Positions 54,107 through 63,615 of a stretch of DNA of 64,000 nucleotides are shown here, piece after piece. The position numbers and the translations under genes were made by a program. Below the pieces are notes generated by a model, which saw only the letters and a program-made list of their open reading frames with translations, was not told the DNA's origin and ran no database searches. This DNA is from an uncultured Spirochaetales bacterium. Its GTDB lineage: Bacteria > Spirochaetota > Spirochaetia > JAFGXN01. The stretch's first letter is position 1, and each line of letters opens with the position of its first letter. The DNA lies in assembly GCA_949289575.1 (NCBI GenBank), contig CASEOG010000003.1:1-64000 (forward strand), given 5' to 3'.

Positions 54107-55332
54107 ACCACTATAATCCGGAAGAACCGTTTTTTTCCGGCTTTCAGAATGATCTCACCGTCGGTTACATCATCGGCGGTGACGGTCATTTTTTCATCCG
54201 TCACTTTAGTCTCCCCGACGGAGGCTCCGCCGCCGGCAATCAAACGCCGCGCTTCGCCTTTACTCGCACACAACGATGTTTTTGCAAACAAATCGAGCAC
54301 ATTGATTCCGTTTTCCAGCTCGGCCGCCGGGATTTCCAAAGAGGGCATCCCTTCACGACTGCCGCCGCTTCCGCCGAAAACGGCACGGGCAGCATTGCGG
54401 GCTTTATCGGCTTCTTCTTCTCCGTGAATAATTTTTGTCAGTTCGTATGCCAGGATTTCCTTCGCTTCATTGATTCCGGCATCGGTACGGGCGCCTAAGG
54501 CATCGCACTCCGCGGTCGGCAGAAACGTATAGAGTTTCAGGAATTTACCGACATCGGCATCGGCCACATTTCGCCAATATTGAAAGAAATCGTAAACGGG
54601 GGTCATGGCGGCATCGAGAAAGATCGCTCCTTTTTCGGTTTTTCCCATCTTTTTTCCGTCGCTGCGGGTTACCAGCGGGAAAGTCAGCCCGCAGACTTCG
54701 GCCGAATCGAGACGGCGAATCAAATCCATTCCGGCTACAATATTTCCCCACTGATCGTCGCCTCCGATTTGCAGCGTGCATCCGTAGCGGCGGCGCAGAA
54801 TCAGAAAATCGTAAGACTGAAGCAGCTGATAGTTAAATTCGATAAACGAAAGCCCGGTTTCCAACCGTTTTTTATACGACTCGAAAGTCAGCATTTTATT
54901 GACAGAAAAATGACGTCCGATTTCTCTGAGAAAATCGATATAATTCAGCGAGGCAAGCCATTCCGCATTGTCAAGCAGCAGGGCTTCGTTTTCGTCGAAC
55001 CGGATGAATCTGGCAATCTGTTTTTTTAACGATTCCGCATTTTCCTTAACCTGTTCGACCGTCAGCATTTTTCTCATTTCGGTTTTACCGGAAGGATCTC
55101 CGATTCTGGCCGTTCCGCCGCCGACAAGCGCAATCGGTTTATGTCCGAATTTCTGCAAATGAGCCATCGCAAACAGAGGCACCAGATGGCCGCAATGCAA
55201 AGAAGGCCCTGTCGGATCGAATCCCGCATAAAAACGAACCTCTCCTTTTTCAAGCATCCCGTTCAAAATGCTTTCATCGGTACACTGCTGAAAAAATCCT
55301 CTCTCTTTTAAAACCTTCAATGCGGGATTCAT
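54103..55332 (-). CDS. tyrS: Tyrosyl-tRNA synthetase
   Basis: This 409-residue class I synthetase charges tRNA-Tyr. The HIGH-like motif is HCGH in FDPTGPSLHCGHL, the Tyr-binding YQLLQSYDFL follows, the KMSKS-like motif is KMGKT, and an S4 RNA-binding domain ends the protein (about 345-409). Its ATG overlaps the der stop (ATGA), so it is translationally coupled. AGGAG lies inside the last der codons. Confidence 0.97.
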   Translation of the reverse strand: MNPALKVLKERGFFQQCTDESILNGMLEKGEVRFYAGFDPTGPSLHCGHLVPLFAMAHLQKFGHKPIALVGGGTARIGDPSGKTEMRKMLTVEQVKENAESLKKQIARFIRFDENEALLLDNAEWLASLNYIDFLREIGRHFSVNKMLTFESYKKRLETGLSFIEFNYQLLQSYDFLILRRRYGCTLQIGGDDQWGNIVAGMDLIRRLDSAEVCGLTFPLVTRSDGKKMGKTEKGAIFLDAAMTPVYDFFQYWRNVADADVGKFLKLYTFLPTAECDALGARTDAGINEAKEILAYELTKIIHGEEEADKARNAARAVFGGSGGSREGMPSLEIPAAELENGINVLDLFAKTSLCASKGEARRLIAGGGASVGETKVTDEKMTVTADDVTDGEIILKAGKKRFFRIIVV

Positions 55333-56699
55333 GATTTATCTCCTTTCCTGCTCTCTTTAATTTCTATACGAATCGGTACATCTCGAAAACCGAATACCGA
55401 ACGGATTCTGTTGATCATGTACTGCAGCCATGTTTCTGGAAAGCCTTTTTTGCGGTTAACAAAAACCGCAAATTTGACGGGCGCCGTCGACAACTGAGTC
55501 AGATATTTGACCTTATATTTGATCCGGCCGCGTGAGGGTATCGGATTTTCATAAAGCCACTCGGACAATGCCGTATTTAATTTGTTTGTCGATATTTTAT
55601 TGTGAAACTGTTTTTCCATTTGCAGAGCGGTTTTGAGAAGACGTGTTACACCGCTGTTTTCCCTGGCGGAAATCGTGACAATCGGCGCAAACGAGAGAAC
55701 CGGGAACAGAAAACGGATTCTGTCGGTTACGGCGTTCACCGCATCACGATGCTGCGGCATCAGATCCCATTTGTTCAGCACCAGAATAATTCCTTTACCG
55801 CGGTTGACGGCCTGTGCCGCAATCTTTTTATCCTGTTCCGCCAGTCCCTTTTCCGCATCAATCATCAGAAAAACAATATCGGAATCGGCAATCGAAGCAA
55901 TGGCTCTGTTGACCGAATAATATTCGATATTCTCTCCGACACTCCGCTTTCTGCGAATTCCGGCCGTATCCAGAATCACAAAATCCCGATTCATAAAACG
56001 AAACGATCCTTCGACAATATCCCGTGTCGTTCCGGGAATATCGGAAACAAGCGAGCTTTCCCGTCCCGTCAGCAGATTGTTCAACGTCGATTTTCCCGTA
56101 TTCGGCTGGCCCAAAACAACGATTTTCAGGGGTTTGTCTTCCCCGGCTCCGTCTTCATCGGAAAGAGATTCGGTCGGGGCAAAGCCCATTGCTTTCAGGC
56201 GTTCAACGAGAGCTTCTTCCCATTCATCGATTCCGATATTATGCTCTGCCGATACTTTGTACAGCGTCGAAAATCCGTACGCATAATAGGCACAGGCAGC
56301 CGCTTCGCGAGCCGGAGAATCAACCTTATTGACAACGATCATCAGCTTATCCGTATACGGACGGCAAAGAGCAATCAACTCTTCATCTTCACCTGTCGTT
56401 TCCGTCGCATCGAAAAGAACCACAATCAGATCCGCATCTGCCGCTGTCTTCAGACTGCGTGCCGTTACGAGAGAATCCAGCCCTTCTCGATCCCATTTCA
56501 GTCCGCCGGTATCGACCAGTCGAATCCGCAGTCCCTCTTTTTCATACAGATGCGAGACAGGATCCCGGGTTACACCGGGAGTCGGATCGGTAATTGCTTT
56601 TCTGCTGCGAATCAGACGATTGAAAAAAGTTGATTTACCGACATTCGGACGTCCGATAATAACGACGACCGGTTCCCTATTTTTCTCCAAACCGCTCAC
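55329..56699 (-). CDS. der: Ribosome-assembly GTPase Der (EngA)
   Basis: This 456-residue protein has two tandem GTPase domains: GRPNVGKST (about 16-24) with TPGVTRDP and NKVD, then GQPNTGKST (about 197-205) with IPGTTRD and NKWD, plus a C-terminal KH-like domain. It acts in 50S subunit assembly. The start is GTG 56699, supported by AGAGGAG 7 bases upstream; it overlaps the end of ptsI by 23 bases. It sits in the order ptsI-der-tyrS. Confidence 0.97.
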   Translation of the reverse strand: MSGLEKNREPVVVIIGRPNVGKSTFFNRLIRSRKAITDPTPGVTRDPVSHLYEKEGLRIRLVDTGGLKWDREGLDSLVTARSLKTAADADLIVVLFDATETTGEDEELIALCRPYTDKLMIVVNKVDSPAREAAACAYYAYGFSTLYKVSAEHNIGIDEWEEALVERLKAMGFAPTESLSDEDGAGEDKPLKIVVLGQPNTGKSTLNNLLTGRESSLVSDIPGTTRDIVEGSFRFMNRDFVILDTAGIRRKRSVGENIEYYSVNRAIASIADSDIVFLMIDAEKGLAEQDKKIAAQAVNRGKGIILVLNKWDLMPQHRDAVNAVTDRIRFLFPVLSFAPIVTISARENSGVTRLLKTALQMEKQFHNKISTNKLNTALSEWLYENPIPSRGRIKYKVKYLTQLSTAPVKFAVFVNRKKGFPETWLQYMINRIRSVFGFRDVPIRIEIKESRKGDKS

Positions 56700-58428
56700 G
56701 CATCCACTCCTCTACATGCTGCCGGACCTCGGCAGCCGTCTCCAGTTCCGTAATCCTGCCGACCAGTATCTGCGCCTCGGCAACCGTTACGGAACGAATC
56801 ATTTTTTTGATCTCCGGGATAACTGCCGAACTCATACTGAAACTGTCAAGCCCGAGCCCCAGCAAAACAACGGTGCATAACGGGTCTCCCGCCATTTCTC
56901 CGCACATACCGACCATCAGCCCTTCCTTGTGTGCGTTATCGATAATAATCCGCAACATTCTCAGAACACCGGGATGAAGCGATTCGTAAAGAGAGGCAAT
57001 CCGCTCGTTACCGCGGTCGACGGCGATTGTATACTGAATCAGGTCGTTGGTTCCGATTGAGAAGAAGTCGCAATGTTTGGCCAAAATATCGGACGTCAGA
57101 GCTGCCGAAGGAACCTCAATCATGATTCCGATCGGCATTTCCGCATTAAACGGAATCTTTTCCGCCGTCAGTTCTTCCCGCACTTCTTTGACAACCTCAT
57201 AAACCCGAAGCAGCTCCTGTGTGCCGCTGATCATCGGGAACATCACCTTCAGATTGCGCTGAAAGCCGGCCCTGTACAATGCCCTCAGCTGTGTTTTGAA
57301 AAGTTTCGGATTATCGAGACAAAAGCGGATGGAACGCCACCCCAGAATCGGATTGCTTTCCGTTTCCGCTGCCGTCGAGACCGCTCTGACAACTTTATCA
57401 CCGCCCATGTCAAAGGTTCGGATTGTCACCGGCTTATGATTCATCCGATCGAGAACAAACCGGTAAGCCTGAAACTGTTCCTCCTCGTTATCCTCAACCC
57501 GGGCATTCATCAAAAGAAATTCCGATCTGTATAATCCGATTCCGTCGGCGCCGTGAGAAACGGCCGAATCGACCTCTTCGGGTAATTCGATGTTGGCCAT
57601 CAATGTAATCCGTTTCCCGTCTCTTGTTTCCGCAGGCAAATGGGTCAGCGTCAGCAGCTGACTTTCCTTCAGCTGCCATTCGGTCATATACCGGAGATAG
57701 AGCTCCTCTCTCTCGGGAGTCGGATTGGGAATGAGAACGCCCCGATTTCCGTCAACGATTACTTTCATTCCGTTTGTCACATTTTTCAGGACATCGCGAA
57801 CACCGACAACTGCCGGAATCTCGAAGGCTCTGGCCAGAATGGCGGTATGAGAGGTCCGTCCGCCCATCTCCGTAACAAAACCCTTGACTTTTCGCTTGTC
57901 CATTGCCAGCGTATCGGAAGGAAGCAGGTTGCGGCTGACAAGAATACAATCCTGAGGCAGATGAGCCAGCGGGTTACCGTCTTCTTCTGAATTTTTGGAA
58001 TTCATTTTTCGGAGAAGTCTTTTGGTAATATCGCTGATATCGAGCGCCCGTTCTTTCAGATATTCATCGCCCGATTCGTTGAGCATTTGGATAAAGAAAT
58101 CGGAAGCCTCGCCCAAAGCCCATTCCGCATTTTTTCCTTCCCGAATTCCGGTCGAAATACGGCTGCGCAGTTCCGGGTCCTGCAACATCAGCAGATGAGA
58201 ATCGATCATCAAAGATTCCATCGAACTGCTTTTTTCGGAGAGCGTGCTGCGTATTTTTTCCAGATCCCTGCCGGCAGCGGCAACAGCTTTTTCGAAACGC
58301 TTCTCTTCTTCCGCTCTTTTTTCCGGCGGAATCGTATAATGAGGTAAATGAACGGTCTGCGAATCGTAAATCCAGACGGTTCCTATAGCAATTCCCGCGG
58401 AAACGGGAATTCCGTATATCTCTTTCAT
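56677..58428 (-). CDS. ptsI: PTS enzyme I (phosphoenolpyruvate-protein phosphotransferase)
   Basis: This 583-residue enzyme transfers phosphate from PEP to HPr. It has the swivelling domain with the phospho-His194 in GGRTSHTAI, and the PEP-binding TIM barrel with the FRTFDMGGDK-like IRTFDMGGDKVVR, SIGTNDLIQY and CGEMAGDP segments. No PTS permease or HPr gene is in the window, so a regulatory or sugar-import role cannot be told. A TTGACA-17-TATTAT promoter ends 6 bases before ATG 58428 and there is no Shine-Dalgarno, so the message is predicted to be leaderless. Confidence 0.97.
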   Translation of the reverse strand: MKEIYGIPVSAGIAIGTVWIYDSQTVHLPHYTIPPEKRAEEEKRFEKAVAAAGRDLEKIRSTLSEKSSSMESLMIDSHLLMLQDPELRSRISTGIREGKNAEWALGEASDFFIQMLNESGDEYLKERALDISDITKRLLRKMNSKNSEEDGNPLAHLPQDCILVSRNLLPSDTLAMDKRKVKGFVTEMGGRTSHTAILARAFEIPAVVGVRDVLKNVTNGMKVIVDGNRGVLIPNPTPEREELYLRYMTEWQLKESQLLTLTHLPAETRDGKRITLMANIELPEEVDSAVSHGADGIGLYRSEFLLMNARVEDNEEEQFQAYRFVLDRMNHKPVTIRTFDMGGDKVVRAVSTAAETESNPILGWRSIRFCLDNPKLFKTQLRALYRAGFQRNLKVMFPMISGTQELLRVYEVVKEVREELTAEKIPFNAEMPIGIMIEVPSAALTSDILAKHCDFFSIGTNDLIQYTIAVDRGNERIASLYESLHPGVLRMLRIIIDNAHKEGLMVGMCGEMAGDPLCTVVLLGLGLDSFSMSSAVIPEIKKMIRSVTVAEAQILVGRITELETAAEVRQHVEEWMRERFGEK

Positions 58429-58434
58429 GCTCTT

Positions 58435-58463
58435 ATAATAAAATACTTTTATTATAGTGTCAA
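58435..58463 (-). promoter_or_regulatory. Strong ptsI promoter, predicted leaderless start
   Basis: On the minus strand TTGACA (58463-58458), a 17-base spacer and TATTAT (58440-58435) are followed by six bases (AAGAGC) and ATG 58428. Confidence 0.8.
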
Positions 58464-58489
58464 ACGATAGCAAAAAAAAAAAAAATTTG

Positions 58490-58495
58490 ATATTA
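58490..58495 (+). promoter_or_regulatory. Possible -10 box of the GerMN gene
   Basis: TATTAT lies 8 bases before ATG 58504, behind a run of 13 A (58472-58484). The -35 match is poor. No Shine-Dalgarno precedes the ATG. Confidence 0.4.
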
Positions 58496-58503
58496 TCTTT
58501 TTT

Positions 58504-59340
58504 ATGGATGCTCCGCGAAAAAAGCGAAAAAAATCAAGGAAAAAAAAGGGACAAAGTACAACCGGCTCTCTTCTTCTCGTTCTGGCACTGCTGATTCTGA
58601 TCGGTGTTGTTTCATTCAGATACAGAGATAACATCGGAAAAGGAGAATCAACCGTCCGTCCTCCCGTTACGGAAGATTCTTCCTCATCCGAAAACGCCTT
58701 TTCGCAATCCGCTTCGTCGGAACCTCACCGGGAGTCACCTCAAAAACAGACGGAGCCTTCGGTCACCGTCGTCAAAACAAAAGAGGAGCCCGAAATAACC
58801 GAAGAGAAGGCTTCCGGGCCCGAAACCGATAAACCGGCAACGGACAAGCAGGAAACAAAAAAGCCGGACCGCCGTCCGGATCCGCAGGAGGAGCGCAGCC
58901 CCGTTTCTCCTCAAATAAAAACCGAAGAAAAACAGCTGTTTTTCGTCCGCTACAGCGAATCGACGGAATCAATCGAAATTGTTCCCGTAATTCGCCGTAT
59001 TTCCTACGAGGCTTCCCCGTTAACACAGACTCTGAATACATTGCTCTACGGCCCGAATGTCTCCGAACTTTCGCGAAATCTTGTCACAATGATTCCCGAC
59101 AAAACCAAAATTCTTTCGATAAAAATTGAGAAAGGAATTGCCACAATCAACTTCAATGAAGCGTTTATGTTCAACTCAAACGGAAGAGAAGGAATGGAAG
59201 CACAGCTGGCACAAATTGTTTATACGGCAACTCAATTTCCGACAGTGTCGGCGGTTCAGTTTCTGATTGAAGGTGAAAAGAAGAGTTACCTGACCGACGG
59301 ATCGTATATCGAACTGCCTCTTTCGCGAGACTCCTTTTAA
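58504..59340 (+). CDS. Membrane-anchored GerMN-domain protein
   Basis: This 278-residue protein has a very basic cytoplasmic start (RKKRKKSRKKKG), one membrane helix (about 23-40), a low-complexity linker rich in Ser, Pro, Glu and Lys (about 45-140), and a C-terminal GerMN domain (about 165-270: LNTLLYGP, IEKGIATINFNEAF, QLAQIVYTATQF, VQFLIEG). GerMN occurs in spore-germination GerM and in the cell-envelope proteins of non-spore formers. It would sit in the periplasm, tethered to the inner membrane; exact role unknown. It is divergent from ptsI. Confidence 0.82.
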   Translation: MDAPRKKRKKSRKKKGQSTTGSLLLVLALLILIGVVSFRYRDNIGKGESTVRPPVTEDSSSSENAFSQSASSEPHRESPQKQTEPSVTVVKTKEEPEITEEKASGPETDKPATDKQETKKPDRRPDPQEERSPVSPQIKTEEKQLFFVRYSESTESIEIVPVIRRISYEASPLTQTLNTLLYGPNVSELSRNLVTMIPDKTKILSIKIEKGIATINFNEAFMFNSNGREGMEAQLAQIVYTATQFPTVSAVQFLIEGEKKSYLTDGSYIELPLSRDSF

Positions 59341-59353
59341 ACGACAGCCGGCT

Positions 59354-60139
59354 TTAACACCCCCCGGATTCTCCGACGCCGGCGGCCGCCTCCGTTAAAG
59401 CCGCATACGGGTCGCCGACACCTTCAAACCGGTGAAGAAGCAGAAGAAATTCGGCATTTCCTTTTCCGCCTTTAATCGGGGACAGCGCACACTTCTTTAA
59501 ATGCAGTCCCGATCGGACCAGATCCAAAGAAAATTCTTTCAGGACATCAGCCAGATCCCCTCTGTCCGAAATAACTCCGTTAAATCGGAGAGGCGGATTC
59601 TTCCATTCGAACTGAGGTTTCAGAAGGACAATTATCTCATCGCCGGAAATCAGGCGGAAAAGATGAACAGCCGGGGCAATCACGGACCGAAAAGAGATAT
59701 CGGCGACAGCGGAATGAGGCCGAATCGGCAATTTCGTTTCATCAAGTGATAAGATGTTGGTTTTTTCCATTACCGTAACGCGGCTGTCGTTTCTCAATGA
59801 AAAAGCAAGCTGATTAAACCCGACATCGACGGCATAAACATGCGCAGCCCCGTTCCGAAGAAGCAAATCGGTAAATCCGCCCGTCGAGCATCCGGCATCA
59901 ATAAAGACACGCCCGCCTACCGGAAAATCCCAGAGCTCCAGCGCCCGCTCCAGCTTTAGTGCGCCTCGGGATACATACCGGAACGAGAGCCGGTCGATAC
60001 GGACCCGTTTCGGAACGTTCTGTTTCGGATCGCGGACAATTCCCCCGTCAACTTTCACATCTCCGCATAAAACCGCCGAAAAAAGCTGTTCGCGAGTTTC
60101 ATCCGGATAGCGTTCGGCCAGTAAATCCAAAAGTCTCAT
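59354..60139 (-). CDS. tlyA: TlyA-family rRNA 2'-O-methyltransferase (hemolysin A-like)
   Basis: This 261-residue protein has an N-terminal S4 RNA-binding domain (about 1-60) and an FtsJ-like Rossmann methyltransferase domain with DAGCSTGGFTDLLL and a KDKE-like set of active-site residues (LKPQFEW). The family methylates 16S and 23S rRNA; in Brachyspira and mycobacteria it was first described as a hemolysin. Its ATG overlaps the ymdB stop by one base (TAATG). The C-terminal tail is Gly/Ala-rich. Confidence 0.93.
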   Translation of the reverse strand: MRLLDLLAERYPDETREQLFSAVLCGDVKVDGGIVRDPKQNVPKRVRIDRLSFRYVSRGALKLERALELWDFPVGGRVFIDAGCSTGGFTDLLLRNGAAHVYAVDVGFNQLAFSLRNDSRVTVMEKTNILSLDETKLPIRPHSAVADISFRSVIAPAVHLFRLISGDEIIVLLKPQFEWKNPPLRFNGVISDRGDLADVLKEFSLDLVRSGLHLKKCALSPIKGGKGNAEFLLLLHRFEGVGDPYAALTEAAAGVGESGGC

Positions 60140-60930
60140 TAAAATAAAGATTCCGATATCCGGCGAATTTGAAGAGCCCTTCCGGTTTCCGCATCCGCGT
60201 CAATGACAACACCCTGCATCGCACAGGAACCGTCCGCCGGCTCCATTTTAATCGGAATCATTGTCAGCTGTCTCCTTACGGAGGTTTCGGCATCACCCCC
60301 GATAACCCCGAAAACAGGTCCGACCATCCCCGCATCGGTGATATAGGCGGTGCCCCCGTCCGTAAGCCGCTCGTCAGCTGTCTGGACGTGTGTATGCGTT
60401 CCGATAACCGCCGTTACCTTTCCAGAAAGATAACAGGCCAGCGCCTCTTTCTCTTCCGGGAACTCGGCATGAAAATCGACAAACAGCAGAGGAGTCTGCT
60501 TCCCGACCTCCCGCGCCCATTTTACGGCACAGCGGAACGGACAGTCGATATTAGCCAGCTGATGCCTGCCCATCACATTTAAAACACCGATTTTGATGCC
60601 CGCTTTTTCAATCAGGGTATATCCTGTACCGAAATCACTTAACGGATAATTTGCGGGTCTTAAAACAAAATTCCCTTTACGCAGCAGCGGAAAAATCGAA
60701 TCGTCCTGCCATATATGATTGCCCGAAGTTATGCAATCGACTCCCGCATTTCGAAACATTTCCGCAATTTCCGGTGTCAGTCCGAAACCGTTGGATGCAT
60801 TCTCCCCGTTTAGAAAAGTAAAATCGGCTTTATATTTTTTGATTGCAGTCCGTAAATGAGTAAAGACAGCCCGCACTCCGGGCTGTCCTATTACATCTCC
60901 CAAAAACAAAACACGAACGGTTCTGCTCAT
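60139..60930 (-). CDS. ymdB: YmdB-family metallophosphoesterase
   Basis: This 263-residue cyclic-nucleotide/cyclic-phosphate phosphodiesterase has metal-binding residues in LFLGDVIGQPG, NGENASNGFG, SGNHIW, VDFHAE and GTHTHVQT. In Bacillus and Deinococcus the homologues affect RNA turnover and biofilm signalling. It follows rny by 9 bases, an order widely conserved and consistent with RNA metabolism. AAGGAAGG precedes ATG 60930. Confidence 0.94.
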   Translation of the reverse strand: MSRTVRVLFLGDVIGQPGVRAVFTHLRTAIKKYKADFTFLNGENASNGFGLTPEIAEMFRNAGVDCITSGNHIWQDDSIFPLLRKGNFVLRPANYPLSDFGTGYTLIEKAGIKIGVLNVMGRHQLANIDCPFRCAVKWAREVGKQTPLLFVDFHAEFPEEKEALACYLSGKVTAVIGTHTHVQTADERLTDGGTAYITDAGMVGPVFGVIGGDAETSVRRQLTMIPIKMEPADGSCAMQGVVIDADAETGRALQIRRISESLF

Positions 60931-60939
60931 TTTCCTTCC

Positions 60940-62472
60940 TTAGCGGGCATACTCAACGACACGCGTTTCTCTGATAATGGTTACCTTAATCCGTCCCGGA
61001 TACTTCAATTCATCCTCGATCCGTTTGGCAATCGATTTGGCCAGATCTTTTGCCTCGACATCATTAACCTTATCGGTATCGACCAGCACACGCAACTCAC
61101 GTCCCGCCTGCATGGCAAAAGCCTTTTCGACACCCGCAAACGACATCGAAATCTTTTCCAGATTCTCCAGCCGTTTAATATAATCATCAATCGATTCTCT
61201 TCTGGCACCCGGTCTGGCAGCCGAAACCGAATCGGCAACCTGAACAATGGTCGCATAGATACTTTCCGCTTCGACATCTCCGTGGTGAGCCAAAATAGCA
61301 TTCACAACCTGTTTGTCTTCACCGATACGTTTGGCAAGTTCGGCTCCCAATTCGGCATGATTCGAAAAACCGTCGGATTCAATTGCTTTTCCGACGTCAT
61401 GCAGAAGTCCGGCCCGTTTTGCTTTCACCGCATCCAGTCCCAGCTCGGCTGCAATCATACCCGATATAATCGCCACTTCCTTGGAATGCTGAAGCACGTT
61501 CTGTCCGTAGCTGGTGCGGTAATGCAGCCGCCCCAATGCTTTAATCCCTTCCTGCGGCAATCCGGGAAGAGAGAGATCGTAAAGAACTTTTTCACCCTCT
61601 TCGATAATCTTGCGGGCCACCTCTTTAACAACTTTCTGGACAATCTCTTCGATGCGTGCGGGATGAATACGTCCGTCCTGAATCAGCCTTTCCAACGCTA
61701 TCTTGGCAACTTCTTTCCGGATAGGATCGAAACAGGATATAACGACCGCCTCGGGTGTATCGTCGATAACGACATCGACTCCCGTAAGCGTTTCCAACGT
61801 TCTGATATTCCGTCCTTCGCGTCCGATTATGCGGCCTTTCATATCGTCGTTCGGCAGACTGACGGTTGAAATTGTCACATCGGATGTCACTTCTACGGCT
61901 ATGCGCTGAATCGAAGCAATCAGGAACTCTCTCGCTTTCTGCTCCGCAACCAGCTGCGCCTCCTGCTCGATTTTCTGCAACAGTTCCTGCGCATCCCGTT
62001 TTGCTTCATCCTGCATCAGTTCGATAATCTGCTTCTTGGCTTCTTCACGGCTTAACGCCGAAACCTGTTCCAGTTTCCGAATCAGCTGTTCTTCCTGTCC
62101 CGAAATCTGTTTTTCTCTTCCGCTTAAACGGTCTTCCCAATCGGCAAGCTCTTTTCGTTTTTTATCTGCAGCAGCGGATTTTTCATCCAATGTCTCTTCT
62201 TTTTGAAGAAGGCGTCTTTCCATGCGTTGAATTTCGCCGCGACGCTCCCGAATTTCTTTTTCCGCCTGATTTCTGTCTTTCAGTAAAGACTCTTTTGCTT
62301 CAAGAAGCATCCGCGTTTTTGCCGTTTCCGCCTCTTTTATGGCCTCGCTTTTGATTCGCGCGGCTTTTTGCTCATTCGATGATAACTGCAGTTTTGAAAA
62401 CAACCACCGCAGGAGCCACCCTGCGATTACACCGATAAAAGGAAGGACCACATACAATATAATATTCACCAT
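60940..62472 (-). CDS. rny: Ribonuclease Y
   Basis: This 510-residue membrane-anchored endoribonuclease starts mRNA decay. It has an N-terminal membrane helix (about 3-25), a long coiled coil (about 30-190), a KH domain (GRIIGREGRNIR, about 215) and an HD domain with LLHDVGKA (about 350). Length and order match the family exactly. AGGAGG precedes ATG 62472. It heads rny-ymdB-tlyA from a strong promoter. Confidence 0.97.
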   Translation of the reverse strand: MVNIILYVVLPFIGVIAGWLLRWLFSKLQLSSNEQKAARIKSEAIKEAETAKTRMLLEAKESLLKDRNQAEKEIRERRGEIQRMERRLLQKEETLDEKSAAADKKRKELADWEDRLSGREKQISGQEEQLIRKLEQVSALSREEAKKQIIELMQDEAKRDAQELLQKIEQEAQLVAEQKAREFLIASIQRIAVEVTSDVTISTVSLPNDDMKGRIIGREGRNIRTLETLTGVDVVIDDTPEAVVISCFDPIRKEVAKIALERLIQDGRIHPARIEEIVQKVVKEVARKIIEEGEKVLYDLSLPGLPQEGIKALGRLHYRTSYGQNVLQHSKEVAIISGMIAAELGLDAVKAKRAGLLHDVGKAIESDGFSNHAELGAELAKRIGEDKQVVNAILAHHGDVEAESIYATIVQVADSVSAARPGARRESIDDYIKRLENLEKISMSFAGVEKAFAMQAGRELRVLVDTDKVNDVEAKDLAKSIAKRIEDELKYPGRIKVTIIRETRVVEYAR

Positions 62473-62493
62473 AATGGTTCCTCCTGATACTCA

Positions 62494-62522
62494 AGTATAA
62501 CCGAATCCCCTTCTTCTGTCAA
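62494..62522 (-). promoter_or_regulatory. Consensus-like promoter for rny-ymdB-tlyA
   Basis: On the minus strand TTGACA (62522-62517), a 17-base spacer and TATACT (62499-62494) lie 21 bases before ATG 62472, followed by a normal AGGAGG. Confidence 0.85.
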
Positions 62523-62604
62523 GAAAATTTCTTCCGCTAAGCAAAAACTGTCCGACGCATTTCACTCCGGTCTCATCGTCCGAAAGCAGCCTGATTCCGA
62601 AAAA

Positions 62605-63606
62605 TTATTTTTCCGTTCCGACGTAAGTATAATAGGTGAACGAGTCGTATTCATAGACCAGCTGGCTCCAGCCGTTTTCACGCTGATCGACCGGCTTTAA
62701 CTCGATGCCGGTCCATGCCGAGGCTCCGCCGTCACCGGCCGCAACAACAAATATAATCTTTTGCGGCAAATCGGCAACAATCCGATATGAATGGTTTGCG
62801 GAGGCCACTCCGCCGCCGTTTCTTATCTGACGGACTTTTCCCGGAGGAAGAAAGCCGTTTCGGTTATCATTATAAAACACATAAGACAGCCTGTCATCCA
62901 GGTAATAGGCCACCTTGTCGGGAGTCCAGGCAACCGTTGCCGTTACCCATTTTTCGAATTCCAGAGGGGCTCCGTACTGATACGAGGTACGAAAATCATC
63001 GGTAAAAGGCCAGTGGGTTGTCTGATTGATTGATTTCCCTGTTGTCCAGTGGTTCGAAAATATCGAATTCATAACCGCCGAGACTTTTCCCGTTATCGTC
63101 TTTCTTCAAAACGTATGTATAAAAACCGGGCCAATATTGGGAAGATTTCTTTTTGTACATTCTCAACCTTGCTTCGATGTAACCGTATTTAACTTCGCGA
63201 TTATAAGTGATGCCCCCGCAAAGAGTTTTGGCAATACGGCGATTTTCTTTAACAACCGGGTGATTGGGATCGTCAACTCTTTTAACCCAAAGACCGAGTC
63301 TCCCCTCTTCAAGCGAGATTCCGTCCCTGTGAATATTCCAGTCGTTCCGGGCGGTCCATACAGGCTCTTTACTGCCGTCATGGACAGCTTCCAGAAGTTC
63401 ATCGACCGAATTGTAATTGAAATCATCATGATACGATAAAGCAAAACAGTCCTTTCCCGATTTTATGTCGTACGCCGTTTCGACACCTTCACTGCCGACG
63501 ACATATCCTTTTTCTCTTTTCATTGCATTCTGCGTCCGGTCCGCGTCCGTAACCTGATAACACGACATTAATCCGGCGACCATCAAAATTACTGTCTGTT
63601 TTTCAT
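62605..63606 (-). pseudogene. GH16 family lipoprotein gene with two frameshifts
   Basis: Two overlapping frames together encode one GH16 glycosidase (laminarinase/agarase clan). The first holds GYIEARLRMYKKKSSQYWPG and the catalytic ExDxxE as EFDIFE (codons 63053-63070); the second holds the remaining sandwich (HWPF, VTATVAWTPDKVAYYLDD). The frame is lost at three tandem AATC units (63024-63035); two units would restore REINQTTHWP. At the 5' end ATG 63606 is followed by five A and a stop. With six A it would read MKKQTVILMVAGLMSC, a perfect lipoprotein signal. Both breaks lie at simple repeats: a decayed gene, slipped-strand variation or sequence error are all possible. Confidence 0.82.
63024..63035. 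repeat. Tetranucleotide repeat (GATT)3 inside the GH16 gene
   Basis: Three tandem GATT units (AATC on the coding strand) lie exactly where the GH16 reading frame is broken. Removing one unit rejoins the two frames. Confidence 0.85.
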
Positions 63607-63615
63607 TTCACCTAC

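Noticed and set aside
55602-56633. A 343-codon plus-strand open frame
   Set aside because: It is antisense to der, whose two GTPase domains are intact; the antisense product has no recognisable domain.
60856-61869. A 337-codon plus-strand open frame
   Set aside because: It is antisense to rny/ymdB and rich in His/Phe/Arg as expected from complemented codons; the sense genes are unambiguous.
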